Shown here piece after piece: positions 7,869 to 16,128 of a stretch of DNA of 64,000 nt; within the stretch, counting starts at the first letter, position 1; every line of letters starts with the position of its first letter. The stretch comes from Amycolatopsis sp. 2-15 (GTDB lineage Bacteria; Actinomycetota; Actinomycetes; Mycobacteriales; Pseudonocardiaceae): NCBI RefSeq assembly GCF_030285625.1, contig NZ_CP127294.1, forward strand, positions 7,968,001 through 8,032,000, read 5' to 3'. The position numbers and the translations under genes were made by a program. Under the pieces are notes generated by a model. It saw only the letters and a list, made by a program, of their open reading frames with translations. It did no database searches and was not told the DNA's origin.

Positions 7869-8756
7869 GTGGACCTGATCGGAAGCTGCCGCGCGTTCGT
7901 CGGTGTGAGCGAGACCGGGAGCTTCACGGCGGGGGCGGCGGTGGCCGGCATCCCCCAGCCGGTGGCGAGCCGCCGGATCGCGGCGCTGGAGCGCCACCTC
8001 GGCGAGCGCCTCTTCGACCGCGCGACCCGCCGGGCCCAGCTCACGCCCTTCGGCCGCGATCTGCTGCCGTCCGCGCGGCGCCTCGTCCACCTGGCCGACG
8101 CCATGGAGCACGACGCGAAGCGCGCCAAGCTGCGGCCCCTGCGCCTCGCCGTGCCCGGCACCTGCCCGACGCGCGACCTCGCCGAGCTCGACGCCGAGGC
8201 CCGCGCGCTCGGCATCTTCCTCGAGTTCCGCCCCGCGCCGCCCGGCGAGCGCGCCGAGCTCGTGCGCACCCAGGACGTGCGCGCCGCCCTGGTGGCCGTG
8301 CCCGAGACCGATGCCGTGTGGACGGTGCCGCTCGGCGTCGCCGCCACAGAACGCCAGCAGCTCCCGCCCGTGGTCCACCTCGAGACGCTGCGCGCCGGCC
8401 GCGCCACGAAAGCCGAGCGCCGCCGCGTGTGGATCCAGCCCGAGGACGACGTGCCCCACCTCCGCGACCGCGTGTTCCGCGTCCGCGACGCCGTGGGCCT
8501 GCAACCCGCGCAGGTCTCCGTCGCCGATTCCCTCACCGCGGCCGCGGCCGCCGTCTACGGCTCCGCCGATCTGCTCCTGTGCTCCCCCGCCCAGGCCACC
8601 GAGCTCGGCCTGGGCTGGCGCCCCCTCGGCGACGCCCCGCTCGCCCGCGGCTTCGACATCGCCGCCACCCTCGGCGAAGACGCCCACCACCTGCGCACCC
8701 GGCTGCGGTCCGGCATCGCCCGCTGCCTCGGCGCCCCCGACGAGGAGAACGTGTGA
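7869..8756 (+). CDS. LysR-family regulator of the beta-lactamase island
   Basis: A 295-residue protein with the LysR winged helix at the N-terminus (SFTAGAAVAGIPQPVASRRI, about residues 15-34, then ALERHLGERLFDRATRRAQLTP) and a periplasmic-binding-like effector domain. I chose GTG 7869 (MDLIGSCRAF); GTG 7863 is an alternative and neither has a clear ribosome binding site. The gene is divergent from the bla-vanY-bla operon and its stop overlaps the start of the serine hydrolase gene by four bases. The setting suggests an AmpR/BlaA-like inducer role; the ligand is not known. Confidence 0.85.
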   Translation: MDLIGSCRAFVGVSETGSFTAGAAVAGIPQPVASRRIAALERHLGERLFDRATRRAQLTPFGRDLLPSARRLVHLADAMEHDAKRAKLRPLRLAVPGTCPTRDLAELDAEARALGIFLEFRPAPPGERAELVRTQDVRAALVAVPETDAVWTVPLGVAATERQQLPPVVHLETLRAGRATKAERRRVWIQPEDDVPHLRDRVFRVRDAVGLQPAQVSVADSLTAAAAAVYGSADLLLCSPAQATELGLGWRPLGDAPLARGFDIAATLGEDAHHLRTRLRSGIARCLGAPDEENV

Positions 8757-9655
8757 ACACCGAATCCCTGCTCCGCGACCTCCGCGAAGAACTCGACGAC
8801 GGCGGCCTGCGCGGCTCGTTCCTCGTCCGCGACCTGCACACCGGCCAGGAGATCGGCCTCGACGCGGACCTGGAGTTCCCCAGCGCGTCGCTGGTCAAGG
8901 TGCCGCTCGCGGCGGCGACGTTGGAGCGCATCCGGCGGGGCGAGCTCGACGGCGCGACGCAGCTGGAGGTCGAGCCCGGGCGGGTCACCACGGCCGGGCC
9001 GGCCGGGCTCGCGCGGTTCCGCCACCCGGCGCGCGTGGCGATCGACGATCTGCTCTACCTGAGCGTGGCGGTCAGCGACGGCACCGCGGCCGACGCGTTG
9101 TTCGAGCTCACGCCGCCGGCCGAGGTCACGCGGATGCTGCGCGAGTGGGGCATCGACGGCGTTTCCGTGCGGCACGCGACGGCGGAGCTCGCCGACACCC
9201 CCGCCGAACGGTTCGAGCCCGGCGAGGTGCACCTCGCCCACGCGCTCGCCATTCGCGCGGGCACTGCCGGGCGGGGGCACCCGGTGTCGCAACTGGACGT
9301 CAGCCGGGCCAGCGCCGGGTCGGCGCGGGCGTATGTGGCGCTGCTGGAGGCGTTGTGGCGACCGTCCGAAGTGGACGCCGAGGTGGCGGCGCGCACGCGC
9401 GACCTCATGGCCCACAACCTGCTGCGCCAGCGGCTCACGCCGGATTTCGGGTCCGACGCGACGAAGTGGTCGTCCAAGACCGGCACGCTGCTGAACCTGC
9501 GGCACGAGGTCGGGGTCGCCGAGCACGCCGACGGGCAGGTGTTCGCGGTGGCCGCGCTCACCGAGTCGCGGGTACCGGCGGCGATCCAGCCCGAGGCGGA
9601 GATCCTGATGGCGCGGGTCGCCCGCACGATGCGGGACCACCTGCGGTCGCGGTGA
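8753..9655 (+). CDS. cytoplasmic class A beta-lactamase-like serine hydrolase
   Basis: A 300-residue protein with SLVK (S46, K49), SDG (108-110) and a KTG triad (SSKTGTLL) of the beta-lactamase/penicillin-binding superfamily. It has no signal peptide and I could not find the ExxLN general-base motif of true class A beta-lactamases, so it may be an esterase, a penicillin-sensing protein, or a poor hydrolase. GTG 8753 overlaps the LysR stop (GTGTGA), which implies translational coupling with the regulator. Its 3' end abuts the convergent TetR gene with a 3-bp gap. Confidence 0.75.
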   Translation: MNTESLLRDLREELDDGGLRGSFLVRDLHTGQEIGLDADLEFPSASLVKVPLAAATLERIRRGELDGATQLEVEPGRVTTAGPAGLARFRHPARVAIDDLLYLSVAVSDGTAADALFELTPPAEVTRMLREWGIDGVSVRHATAELADTPAERFEPGEVHLAHALAIRAGTAGRGHPVSQLDVSRASAGSARAYVALLEALWRPSEVDAEVAARTRDLMAHNLLRQRLTPDFGSDATKWSSKTGTLLNLRHEVGVAEHADGQVFAVAALTESRVPAAIQPEAEILMARVARTMRDHLRSR

Positions 9656-9658
9656 ACC

Positions 9659-10189
9659 TCAGCCCAGGCGGTCGAACCACCGGTCCACGACCGCGTCGGC
9701 GACCGTGGTGTCGTCGCGCAGGATGCTGGTGAGCGCGAGGCCCCGCAACAACATCAGCAGCGACTCGTAGCCGACACGATCGTCCCCTGTGGACTCGAAC
9801 GCCGTCCGCAGCTCCCGGCCCAGCTCGCGTTCCGCGGGCAGCAACGCCGCCCGCAACGCCAGGTCGGTCCGCGCGCCGAGCCAGAGTTCCAGCCCCGCCA
9901 GGAACAACGGCCCCGACATCGCCTCCCGCAACGCCGTCACCAGCTGCCGCCGCGAATCCGCGCCGGCGAGCCGCACCTGCGCCAGTTGCTGCTCGGCGAT
10001 GTAGTGGATCGCCGCGACGAACAGGTCCGCCTTCGACCCGAAGTGGTGCAGCAGCGCACCCCGCGACACGCCCGCCCGCTCCTGCACGCGCTGCGTCGTC
10101 GTGCCGGCGTAGCCGAACTTCACCAGGCACGCGACGGTGGCGTCCAGCAGGGTCTGGTGGGTGCGCGCTCGTTGTTCGCTGCGGGTCAC
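9659..10189 (-). CDS. TetR-family regulator of the acyl-CoA synthetase operon
   Basis: A 176-residue protein with a TetR DNA-binding domain (TTQRVQERAGVSRGALLHHF, about residues 31-50) and a short C-terminal domain. It is divergent from the acyl-CoA synthetase gene across a 56-bp gap holding a perfect palindrome, so it probably represses both itself and the acs-echA pair and responds to an acyl-CoA or carboxylic acid. The ATG at 10189 is well placed. Confidence 0.87.
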   Translation of the reverse strand: MTRSEQRARTHQTLLDATVACLVKFGYAGTTTQRVQERAGVSRGALLHHFGSKADLFVAAIHYIAEQQLAQVRLAGADSRRQLVTALREAMSGPLFLAGLELWLGARTDLALRAALLPAERELGRELRTAFESTGDDRVGYESLLMLLRGLALTSILRDDTTVADAVVDRWFDRLG

Positions 10190-10210
10190 CCGGGCAGCCT
10201 ACCGTCCTCG

Positions 10211-10239
10211 TTGACAGTCCAGACGGACTGTCAAAACCT
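10211..10239 (+). promoter_or_regulatory. perfect palindromic operator over a leaderless promoter
   Basis: Arms TTGACAGTCC (10211-10220) and GGACTGTCAA (10225-10234) around AGAC form a 10-4-10 perfect inverted repeat. The left arm starts with a consensus -35 (TTGACA); 17 bp later AAACCT (10234-10239) can be the -10, and the ATG of the synthetase follows at 10246, so the transcript is probably leaderless. TetR binding here would block polymerase directly. Confidence 0.75.
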
Positions 10240-10245
10240 CCCGGC

Positions 10246-11763
10246 ATGCTCGCTGTGGAGTTGGTGCGCCGGGGTGCCCAGCGCTTCGCGGACCGCACGG
10301 CCGTGGTCGTCGGTGACCGGGAGTTCTCCTTCGCCGAGGTCGACGAGCGCGCCAGCCGCCTCGCCAATGTCCTGCTCGCCGCGGGCGCCGGGCGTGGCAC
10401 GAGAGTGGGGCTGCTGGTCGACAACGGCGAGTGGTCCATCCCGCTCGACTTCGCGTGCCTCAAGGCCGGCGTGACCAGGGTGCCACTCAACGCCCGCCTC
10501 GCCGTGGCCGAGCAGACCCGGATGCTCGCCGAAACCGGCGTCACGCTGCTCGTGTACAGCAAGTCCCTGGCCGAACGGGCCGCGGAACTCGCCGAAGCCC
10601 TCGACGGCCTGCGCGTGGCCGGGCTCGGCGACCGCCAACGCGCCCAGGACCTCGACCTCGTCACCGAACTGGACCGCGTTCCGGCGGCCGACCCGCGCGT
10701 CCCCGTCGCCCCGGACGACGTCGTACTCGCTCTCCACACCTCCGGCACCACCGGCACCCTCAAGGCCGCGCAGCACACGCAGGCCAGCTATGCCGCGATC
10801 ACCGGCAACATCCTCGCCAACCTCCTCTCCCCCGGGCCCGGCTCGGCGATGCTGCACGCCGCGTCGCTCATCCACGCCAGCGGGACTTTCGTGCTGCCGT
10901 ACTGGATCCGTGGCGGCCGCGCGGTCGTGCTGCCGGGTTTCGACCCCGGGTCCTATCTGGACTCGGTCACCCGGCACCACGTCACCGACGTCAACCTCGT
11001 GCCGACGATGCTGGGCCTGCTGCTCGCCGGATCCACTGTGGACGCCGCCGTCACCCTCGACACCATCGTCTACGGCGCCAGCCCCATGCCGAAGCCGCTG
11101 ATCCAGGAGGCGATGGTCCGCTTCGGACCGAAGTTCGTGCAGTACTACGGCCAGACCGAGGCACCGCTGTGCCAGACGGTGCTCGGCAAAACCGACCATC
11201 TGCGGAGCGAACTGCTCGGCTCGTGCGGCCACCCCGCCGTCGACGCGGAGCTCCTGCTCACCGATCCCGACGGGAATCCGGTGCCGCGCGGGGAGATCGG
11301 CGAGATCCGCGTGCGCGCGCCGTTCACGATGAGCGGGTACCTCGACGCACCCGAACTCACCGCCGAGACCCTCGTGGACGGCTGGATCCGCACCCGCGAC
11401 CTGGCCCGCGCCGACGAGCGCGGGTATCTCCACCTGGTCGATCGGGCGAGCGACATGATCGTGACGGGCGGCTACAACGTCTACCCGCGTGAGGTCGAGG
11501 ACGCCCTGGCCGCGCACCCGGCCGTCGCCGAGTCCGCCGTGGTCGGCGCGCCCGACCCGACGTGGGTCGAGGCCGTGACGGCGTTCGTCGCCCTGCGGCC
11601 GGGAGCCACGGTGTCCGAAGAGGACTTGCGTACGCACGTGCGCGGGCTCCTCGCCGGGTACAAGGTGCCCAAGCGCGTGCGCGTGGTCGACGCGATCCCG
11701 AAGTCGGCGGTGGGCAAGATCCTGCGCCGGGCCCTGCGTGATCCCCTGTGGGAGGACCGATGA
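10246..11763 (+). CDS. acyl-CoA synthetase (AMP-forming, fatty-acid/aryl-CoA ligase)
   Basis: A 505-residue member of the adenylate-forming superfamily that activates a carboxylic acid as acyl-AMP and then acyl-CoA. Motifs are the P-loop-like HTSGTTGTLKAAQHT (about residues 165-180), YYGQTE in the adenylation site, the hinge segment VTGGYNVYPREVE and the catalytic lysine segment PKSAVGKILRR near the C-terminus. Substrate is not evident. The stop overlaps the ATG of the enoyl-CoA hydratase (ATGA), so acid activation and beta-oxidation-type hydration are coupled. Confidence 0.9.
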   Translation: MLAVELVRRGAQRFADRTAVVVGDREFSFAEVDERASRLANVLLAAGAGRGTRVGLLVDNGEWSIPLDFACLKAGVTRVPLNARLAVAEQTRMLAETGVTLLVYSKSLAERAAELAEALDGLRVAGLGDRQRAQDLDLVTELDRVPAADPRVPVAPDDVVLALHTSGTTGTLKAAQHTQASYAAITGNILANLLSPGPGSAMLHAASLIHASGTFVLPYWIRGGRAVVLPGFDPGSYLDSVTRHHVTDVNLVPTMLGLLLAGSTVDAAVTLDTIVYGASPMPKPLIQEAMVRFGPKFVQYYGQTEAPLCQTVLGKTDHLRSELLGSCGHPAVDAELLLTDPDGNPVPRGEIGEIRVRAPFTMSGYLDAPELTAETLVDGWIRTRDLARADERGYLHLVDRASDMIVTGGYNVYPREVEDALAAHPAVAESAVVGAPDPTWVEAVTAFVALRPGATVSEEDLRTHVRGLLAGYKVPKRVRVVDAIPKSAVGKILRRALRDPLWEDR

Positions 11764-12524
11764 ACGTCCTGGTCGAGAAGCGCGGCCCCGTCACGATCGT
11801 GACGATCGACCGGCCCGAACGGCGCAATGCCGTCGACCGCGCCACGGCCGAGGCGCTGGCCGACGCGTTCCGCGCGTTCGACGCCGACGAGGACGCCTCC
11901 GCCGCCGTGCTACAGGGCTCCGGCGGCACGTTCTGCGCGGGCGCCGACCTCAAGGCCGTGAGCGAAGGCCGGGGCAACCGCACCGAACCCTCGGGCGACG
12001 GGCCGATGGGACCGACGCGGCTGCGCCTGGCCAAACCGGTGATCGCCGCCGTGAGCGGCCACGCCGTGGCAGGCGGGCTGGAGCTGGCGATCTGGTGCGA
12101 CCTGCGCGTGGCCGACGAAACCGCCGTGTTCGGCGTGTTCTGCCGGCGCTGGGGCGTGCCCCTCATCGACGGCGGCACCGTGCGGCTGCCGCGCCTGATC
12201 GGCCAGAGTCACGCACTGGACCTCATCCTCACCGGCCGCCCGGTCTCCGCCGACGAGGCACTGCGGATCGGCCTGGCCAACCGCGTCGTCCCCGCCGGCC
12301 AGGCACTCGACGCGGCGGTCGAGCTCGCTCAGAGCCTGGCGGCGTTCCCGCAGACCTGCCTGCGCGAGGACCGCGCGTCGGTGCTCGAACAACACGGCGC
12401 GACCGAAGAATCCGCCCTGGCCAACGAGTTCGGCCACGGCCTGGTGTCCCTGTCGAGCGACACCGTCGCCGGCGCCACCCGCTTCGCCCGCGGCGCCGGC
12501 CGGCACGGTTCGTTCGACGCCTGA
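11760..12524 (+). CDS. enoyl-CoA hydratase/isomerase family protein
   Basis: A 254-residue crotonase-fold protein. The CoA/oxyanion segments GTFCAGADLKAVSE and SGHAVAGGLELAIWCDLRVA are clear, followed by RWGVPLIDGGTVRLPRLIG, a layout common in actinobacterial EchA proteins. The usual hydratase glutamates are not obvious, so isomerase or hydrolase activity is possible. ATG 11760 overlaps the synthetase stop and has GGAGG at 11751. A strong hairpin overlaps its stop codon. Confidence 0.88.
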   Translation: MNVLVEKRGPVTIVTIDRPERRNAVDRATAEALADAFRAFDADEDASAAVLQGSGGTFCAGADLKAVSEGRGNRTEPSGDGPMGPTRLRLAKPVIAAVSGHAVAGGLELAIWCDLRVADETAVFGVFCRRWGVPLIDGGTVRLPRLIGQSHALDLILTGRPVSADEALRIGLANRVVPAGQALDAAVELAQSLAAFPQTCLREDRASVLEQHGATEESALANEFGHGLVSLSSDTVAGATRFARGAGRHGSFDA

Positions 12525-12560
12525 ACCCGGGGCGGGGCACAGAAACCCCGCCCCGGGTTC
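12523..12560. terminator. bidirectional terminator between echA-like gene and dctA
   Basis: A perfect 15-bp stem (12523-12537 with 12546-12560; arm GAACCCGGGGCGGGG) and an 8-base loop sits between two convergent genes and overlaps the end of the hydratase gene. Confidence 0.85.
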
Positions 12561-12561
12561 G

Positions 12562-13860
12562 TCACGCTGCGACGTAACCCGCGTCGAGCTCGCGATGCAG
12601 GGTCACGCGGTCGATGGCCTTCTCCCACTTGCCCACGACCAGTGTGGCCACGCAGTTGCCCGCGATGTTGGTGAACACGAACGCCGCCGACAGGACACTG
12701 TGGACACCCAGCACCAGCGCGATGCTGCTGACCGGAATCGTGTGCGTGGCCGCCAGGGTCAGCGCCAGCACCGCGATGGCCGAACCCGACACTCCCGCGC
12801 CGCCCTTGGACGTCAGCAGCAGCACGAACAGCAGGCCCAGCTGCGCCTGCCAGCTCAAGTCCGTGCCGGTGGCCTGCGCCAGGAACACACTCACCGCGGC
12901 GAAGTACAGGCACGTGCCGTCGTGATTGAAGCTGTACGCGGTGGGCAGCACGAGCCCCACCACCGGCTCGTCCACACCCAGCTTCTCGAGCTTCGCCGTG
13001 AGCTGGGGGAAGACACTTTCGGACGAGCTCGTGCCGAGCACCAGGACCAGCTCCGCGCGGAAGTAGCGCAGCACCTTCCACAGGCTGACCCCGGCGTAGT
13101 GCGAGACCGGCCACAGCACGAGCACGAAGAACAGCACCACGATCAGGTAGAACACCCCGACCAGCTTGCCCAGCGGCAACAGCGTGCTCAGCCCGTATTT
13201 CGACACCGTGAACGCGATGGCCCCGAACGCGGCGAACGGCGCGAGCCGCATGACCTTCTTGATGATCCAGAACAGCGACTGCTGCACGGTGCCGACGATG
13301 TTCAGCACCGGCTGCGCCTTCTCGCCCAGCGCGGCGAGGCCGCAGGCGAACAGGACGGAGAACACCAGCACCTGCAGGATCTCGCCCTTGGCGAACGCGT
13401 CTACGGCCGACGTGGGCACGAGGCTCACGAGGAAGTCGTCGAAACCCTCCGACTTGGCCGGCGCCGCCGAGGCCGGGGCGTGCAGCGACGACGGGTCGAT
13501 GTTCATGCCGACGCCGGGCTTGAGCACGTTGACCACCACGAGGCCGATCACCAGCGCGATCGTGGTGATCACCTCGAAGTACACAATGGACTTCACCGCG
13601 ATGCGGCCGACCTTGCCGAGATCGCGCACGCTCGCGATGCCGTGCGTGACCGTGCAGAAGATGATCAGGCCGACGACCATCTGGATGAGGTGGATGAAGA
13701 TGTCGCCGAGGAAGTCGACGTGGTGCCCGACCGAGGGCGCGAGCGCACCCACGAGCACGCCGACGACAACGCCGGCGAGGACCTGGAAGGTCAGGTCCTG
13801 GTAGAACGGCTTGCGCTTGCGGGTCTGCCCGGGGGCGCCCGCGGACGTGGTTTCGCTCAT
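12562..13860 (-). CDS. dctA: DctA-type C4-dicarboxylate:cation symporter
   Basis: A 432-residue transporter of the DAACS/glutamate-symporter fold. Recognisable are the SSSES re-entrant loop (LGTSSSESVFPQL), the AYSFNHDGT segment of transmembrane helix 7 and the C-terminal NIAGNCVATLVVGKWE. About eight hydrophobic helices are visible. It would import succinate, fumarate, malate or a related dicarboxylate with protons or sodium. It is the last gene of a minus-strand operon with a dihydroxyphthalate-decarboxylase-like gene and an amidohydrolase, 61 bp downstream of the former, so it may import the pathway's aromatic or aliphatic dicarboxylate. Confidence 0.92.
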   Translation of the reverse strand: MSETTSAGAPGQTRKRKPFYQDLTFQVLAGVVVGVLVGALAPSVGHHVDFLGDIFIHLIQMVVGLIIFCTVTHGIASVRDLGKVGRIAVKSIVYFEVITTIALVIGLVVVNVLKPGVGMNIDPSSLHAPASAAPAKSEGFDDFLVSLVPTSAVDAFAKGEILQVLVFSVLFACGLAALGEKAQPVLNIVGTVQQSLFWIIKKVMRLAPFAAFGAIAFTVSKYGLSTLLPLGKLVGVFYLIVVLFFVLVLWPVSHYAGVSLWKVLRYFRAELVLVLGTSSSESVFPQLTAKLEKLGVDEPVVGLVLPTAYSFNHDGTCLYFAAVSVFLAQATGTDLSWQAQLGLLFVLLLTSKGGAGVSGSAIAVLALTLAATHTIPVSSIALVLGVHSVLSAAFVFTNIAGNCVATLVVGKWEKAIDRVTLHRELDAGYVAA

Positions 13861-13921
13861 CGTCTTCCGGTTTCTCCGTTGAATCTCCGGGTGGGGAGGC
13901 TGTGACTCGGGAAAGCCGGGG

Positions 13922-14806
13922 CTAGCCGAGGATGCGGCGGGCCGGGGCGAACACCTCGTCGGCGTCGAGGCGGCGCGGGAGCAGGCCCTGTTCGAGACAC
14001 GCGTCGACGATCAGCTCGATCGGGCCACTCAGGCGCTCGAAGCCGAACACCGTGGGGACCGGCGCGCCGGCGGGCTGCTCGACGGTCGCGTCGGCGCGGC
14101 GCAGCAGCTCGTAGGCCTCGCGGACCGCGCCGGGGTCGCGGCGGCTCACCGACTCCCCCGCGACGACCATGTGGTTGATCGGCATGAAGCCGTGCTCGCG
14201 CCACCACTGCTCGTCGCGGGTGGCGGCGTCCGGGATCACGCGTACGAACTCGTCGCCTTCGGGCAGGTCGTTGCCGAGGATGGTGGCGTCGATGCGGCCT
14301 TCGCGCAGGAGGTCGGGCAGGCTCGCGTCGCCGACGCCGTGCTCGACGAAGTCCGGGTCCTGGTACTCGGCGACGTGGGCGCCGTCGCGGGTGAGCCAGT
14401 GGATGTCGCGCGAGGCGAGGCCGAAGTCCTCGGTGAGGTGCGCGCGGACCCACATCCCCGTGGTCTGGGTGAAGGCGCGCACGCCGATGCGCTTGCCCTT
14501 GAGTGCGGCCGGGTCCACCGGGCGCGACGCGTGGGCGATGAGGCAGCCGCGCTGGAACCGCGACGCGACCACGGCCGGCAGCAGCACCACGGGGCGGCCG
14601 TAGGCGATCGCCTGCAGCGCCGTGACGATGGCCAGCTCGCTCAGGTCGTAGGCCTCGTCGCGCACCATCGGCGCGAACGCCTTGTGCACCGGCGAGACCG
14701 CGGTGAAGTCGAGCTCGACCGACGGGCTGGTGACCTCGCCGTTCTTGAGCGGCTTGGTGTGCGGGTAGTCCGCGAGGACGGTCCGCAGGGTCGTGGGCTC
14801 AGGCAC
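13922..14806 (-). CDS. 4,5-dihydroxyphthalate decarboxylase-like protein (substrate-binding fold)
   Basis: A 294-residue protein without a signal peptide. It matches the pattern of the 4,5-dihydroxyphthalate decarboxylase family, which shares a periplasmic-binding-protein fold: an N-terminal DYPHTKPLKNGEV strand region, DLSELAIVTALQAIAYGRP, PAALKGKRIGVRAFTQTTG and a DIHWLTRDG segment. I prefer GTG 14806, eight bases after GAAGGG, over GTG 14815. It overlaps the amidohydrolase gene by eight bases. With an amidohydrolase and a dicarboxylate carrier it suggests breakdown of a phthalate-like or other dicarboxylic acid. Members of this fold also include ABC binding proteins, so the enzyme activity is not certain. 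Confidence 0.7.
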   Translation of the reverse strand: MPEPTTLRTVLADYPHTKPLKNGEVTSPSVELDFTAVSPVHKAFAPMVRDEAYDLSELAIVTALQAIAYGRPVVLLPAVVASRFQRGCLIAHASRPVDPAALKGKRIGVRAFTQTTGMWVRAHLTEDFGLASRDIHWLTRDGAHVAEYQDPDFVEHGVGDASLPDLLREGRIDATILGNDLPEGDEFVRVIPDAATRDEQWWREHGFMPINHMVVAGESVSRRDPGAVREAYELLRRADATVEQPAGAPVPTVFGFERLSGPIELIVDACLEQGLLPRRLDADEVFAPARRILG

Positions 14807-15659
14807 GGCTCGCACCCTTCAGCGACGGGTAGAAAGCGGCGGCGGTCCCGCCGAAGATCTGGTCGAGGTCGGCTTCGGGCAGCACGGAGACCGTCTCGCG
14901 GGCCTCGGCCAGCAGGTCGGGCAGCACGCCGTCGGCCGCGGGGAAGTTGGAGCCCCACGCGATGCGGGCGGCGCCGTAGGCCGCGACCAGGTCGGTGAGG
15001 AAGTCCTCGGTCGTGGACGCGCCCTTCGCCGACGCGGCCAGCGCGCGGTGGGTGAGCTTGAGGTGCACGCCCGGGTAGGCGGCGAGGTCGAACAGGTCCT
15101 TGGCCAGGCGGTAGGGGCGCCCGTCGGAAAGGTCGGGTCGCGCGCAGTGGTCGAGCAGCACGCGCACGCGCGGGAAACGGTCGAGGATTTCGCGCAGCTT
15201 CGGCAGGCCCTGGATCGTCATCTGCAGGCACACGGGGATGTCGTGCTTCTCGGCGTGGGCCCAGGCCGGGAACGAGTCCTCGTGGCCGAGCCAGTCGGCC
15301 TGGCCCGGCATGGTCGTGCCGGTGGTGAACAGGCGGAAGCCCGAGAGGCCGAGGCCCTGCCAGTGGTCGATCTTCTCGACGGCGTCGGGGGCCATCGCGT
15401 CGATCGAGTAAACGCCCGCGAAGCGGTCGGGGTGGCGGCGCAGCGCGTCGGCGACGTAGCGGTTGTCGTGGCCGTACACCGTGGACGCCTGCACCACCAC
15501 GGCCTGCGCGATGCCCGCCGAGTCGAGGGCCCGCACGAGGCCGTCGATGTCCACCGGGTGCGCCTTCGACCACTCGCTCTGCTTCCCGCCGATGGGGTCG
15601 ACCGGGTACTGGCCGGCGTCCGGGGAGATGACGTGGGTATGCGAGTCGATGATGTCCAT
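14799..15659 (-). CDS. amidohydrolase of the LigI/PDC-hydrolase and sugar-lactonase group
   Basis: A 286-residue metal-dependent hydrolase with the N-terminal IDSHTHV motif, conserved VVVQASTVYGHDNRY, a mid-protein QMTI strand, DHCARPDLS and the C-terminal WGSNFPAADG (Asp/Asn metal-site region). This is the COG3618 layout that includes 2-pyrone-4,6-dicarboxylate lactonase and L-fuconolactonase. The decarboxylase-like neighbour favours an aromatic-acid role; the secreted fucosidase operon 5 kb away leaves a sugar lactone possible. ATG 15659 follows CAGGAGGTCA. It is the first gene of the operon, behind a multi-half-site operator. Confidence 0.8.
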   Translation of the reverse strand: MDIIDSHTHVISPDAGQYPVDPIGGKQSEWSKAHPVDIDGLVRALDSAGIAQAVVVQASTVYGHDNRYVADALRRHPDRFAGVYSIDAMAPDAVEKIDHWQGLGLSGFRLFTTGTTMPGQADWLGHEDSFPAWAHAEKHDIPVCLQMTIQGLPKLREILDRFPRVRVLLDHCARPDLSDGRPYRLAKDLFDLAAYPGVHLKLTHRALAASAKGASTTEDFLTDLVAAYGAARIAWGSNFPAADGVLPDLLAEARETVSVLPEADLDQIFGGTAAAFYPSLKGASRA

Positions 15660-15752
15660 GTGACCTCCTGTGAACCGGCGATTCGGCGCAGCACCGGATC
15701 CTCGGCGACCCGGCTCGGAGCCCGCGCGCTCCGGCAAACGGGGACCATACAC

Positions 15753-15780
15753 GATTGTTAACAATCTCGTACAAGATTGT
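15753..15780. promoter_or_regulatory. overlapping inverted repeats, candidate GntR-type operator
   Basis: GATTGTTAACAATC (15753-15766) is a perfect 14-bp palindrome. Its right half is shared by a second inverted repeat, ACAATCT (15761-15767) with AGATTGT (15774-15780). Three GATTGT half-sites thus alternate in 28 bp, about 95 bp upstream of the amidohydrolase start. The AT-rich TTGT...ACAA form resembles sites of FCD-type GntR regulators; no such regulator gene is in the window. Confidence 0.55.
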
Positions 15781-16060
15781 GGGGACGATTTCGTTGAGGA
15801 TCACGGTGCGCAGCGCCCCGTGAGCACAGCGCGAGCAGTCCCGTGGAATCCGTGCAGGTGGGAGGGTGCGGGACGGATGGGCCCCCTGACAAGTGAGGGT
15901 GGCTGGAGACTCAGCACCGACGCAGCAAGAGGGCGACACGGCGGGATGATTTGTTCGAATCGGGCAGTCGGGAGGGGCGGGCGGAAAGCCCAGGACGGGC
16001 CGAGATCGGCGCGCACCCGGCGGCTCGACCCCGCCGACCGGGTGGCCCCCGGACAGCACA

Positions 16061-16097
16061 ACGCCCCAAGCTCCGGGCGGGCCGGTGCCTGGGGCGT
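16061..16097 (-). terminator. hairpin after the AhpD-like gene
   Basis: ACGCCCCA (16061-16068) pairs with TGGGGCGT (16090-16097); the 21-nt loop contains a further CCGG/CCGG pairing. It lies 32 bases past the stop of the minus-strand gene at 16129. Confidence 0.5.
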
Positions 16098-16128
16098 CGT
16101 AGCGGTGGGAGCGGTGGTGGGCCAGGGG

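Larger units (their letters stand above)
15660..16128. other. 469-bp intergenic region with operator and hairpin
   Basis: No protein-coding gene is supported. The left third holds the promoter region and repeat operator of the amidohydrolase operon; 15790-16060 shows no clear element; 16061-16097 holds a hairpin that ends the AhpD-like transcript. Confidence 0.6.

Noticed and set aside
8753..9655. A third secreted beta-lactamase.
   Set aside because: It has no signal peptide and no visible ExxLN motif, so it is called a serine hydrolase of the superfamily.
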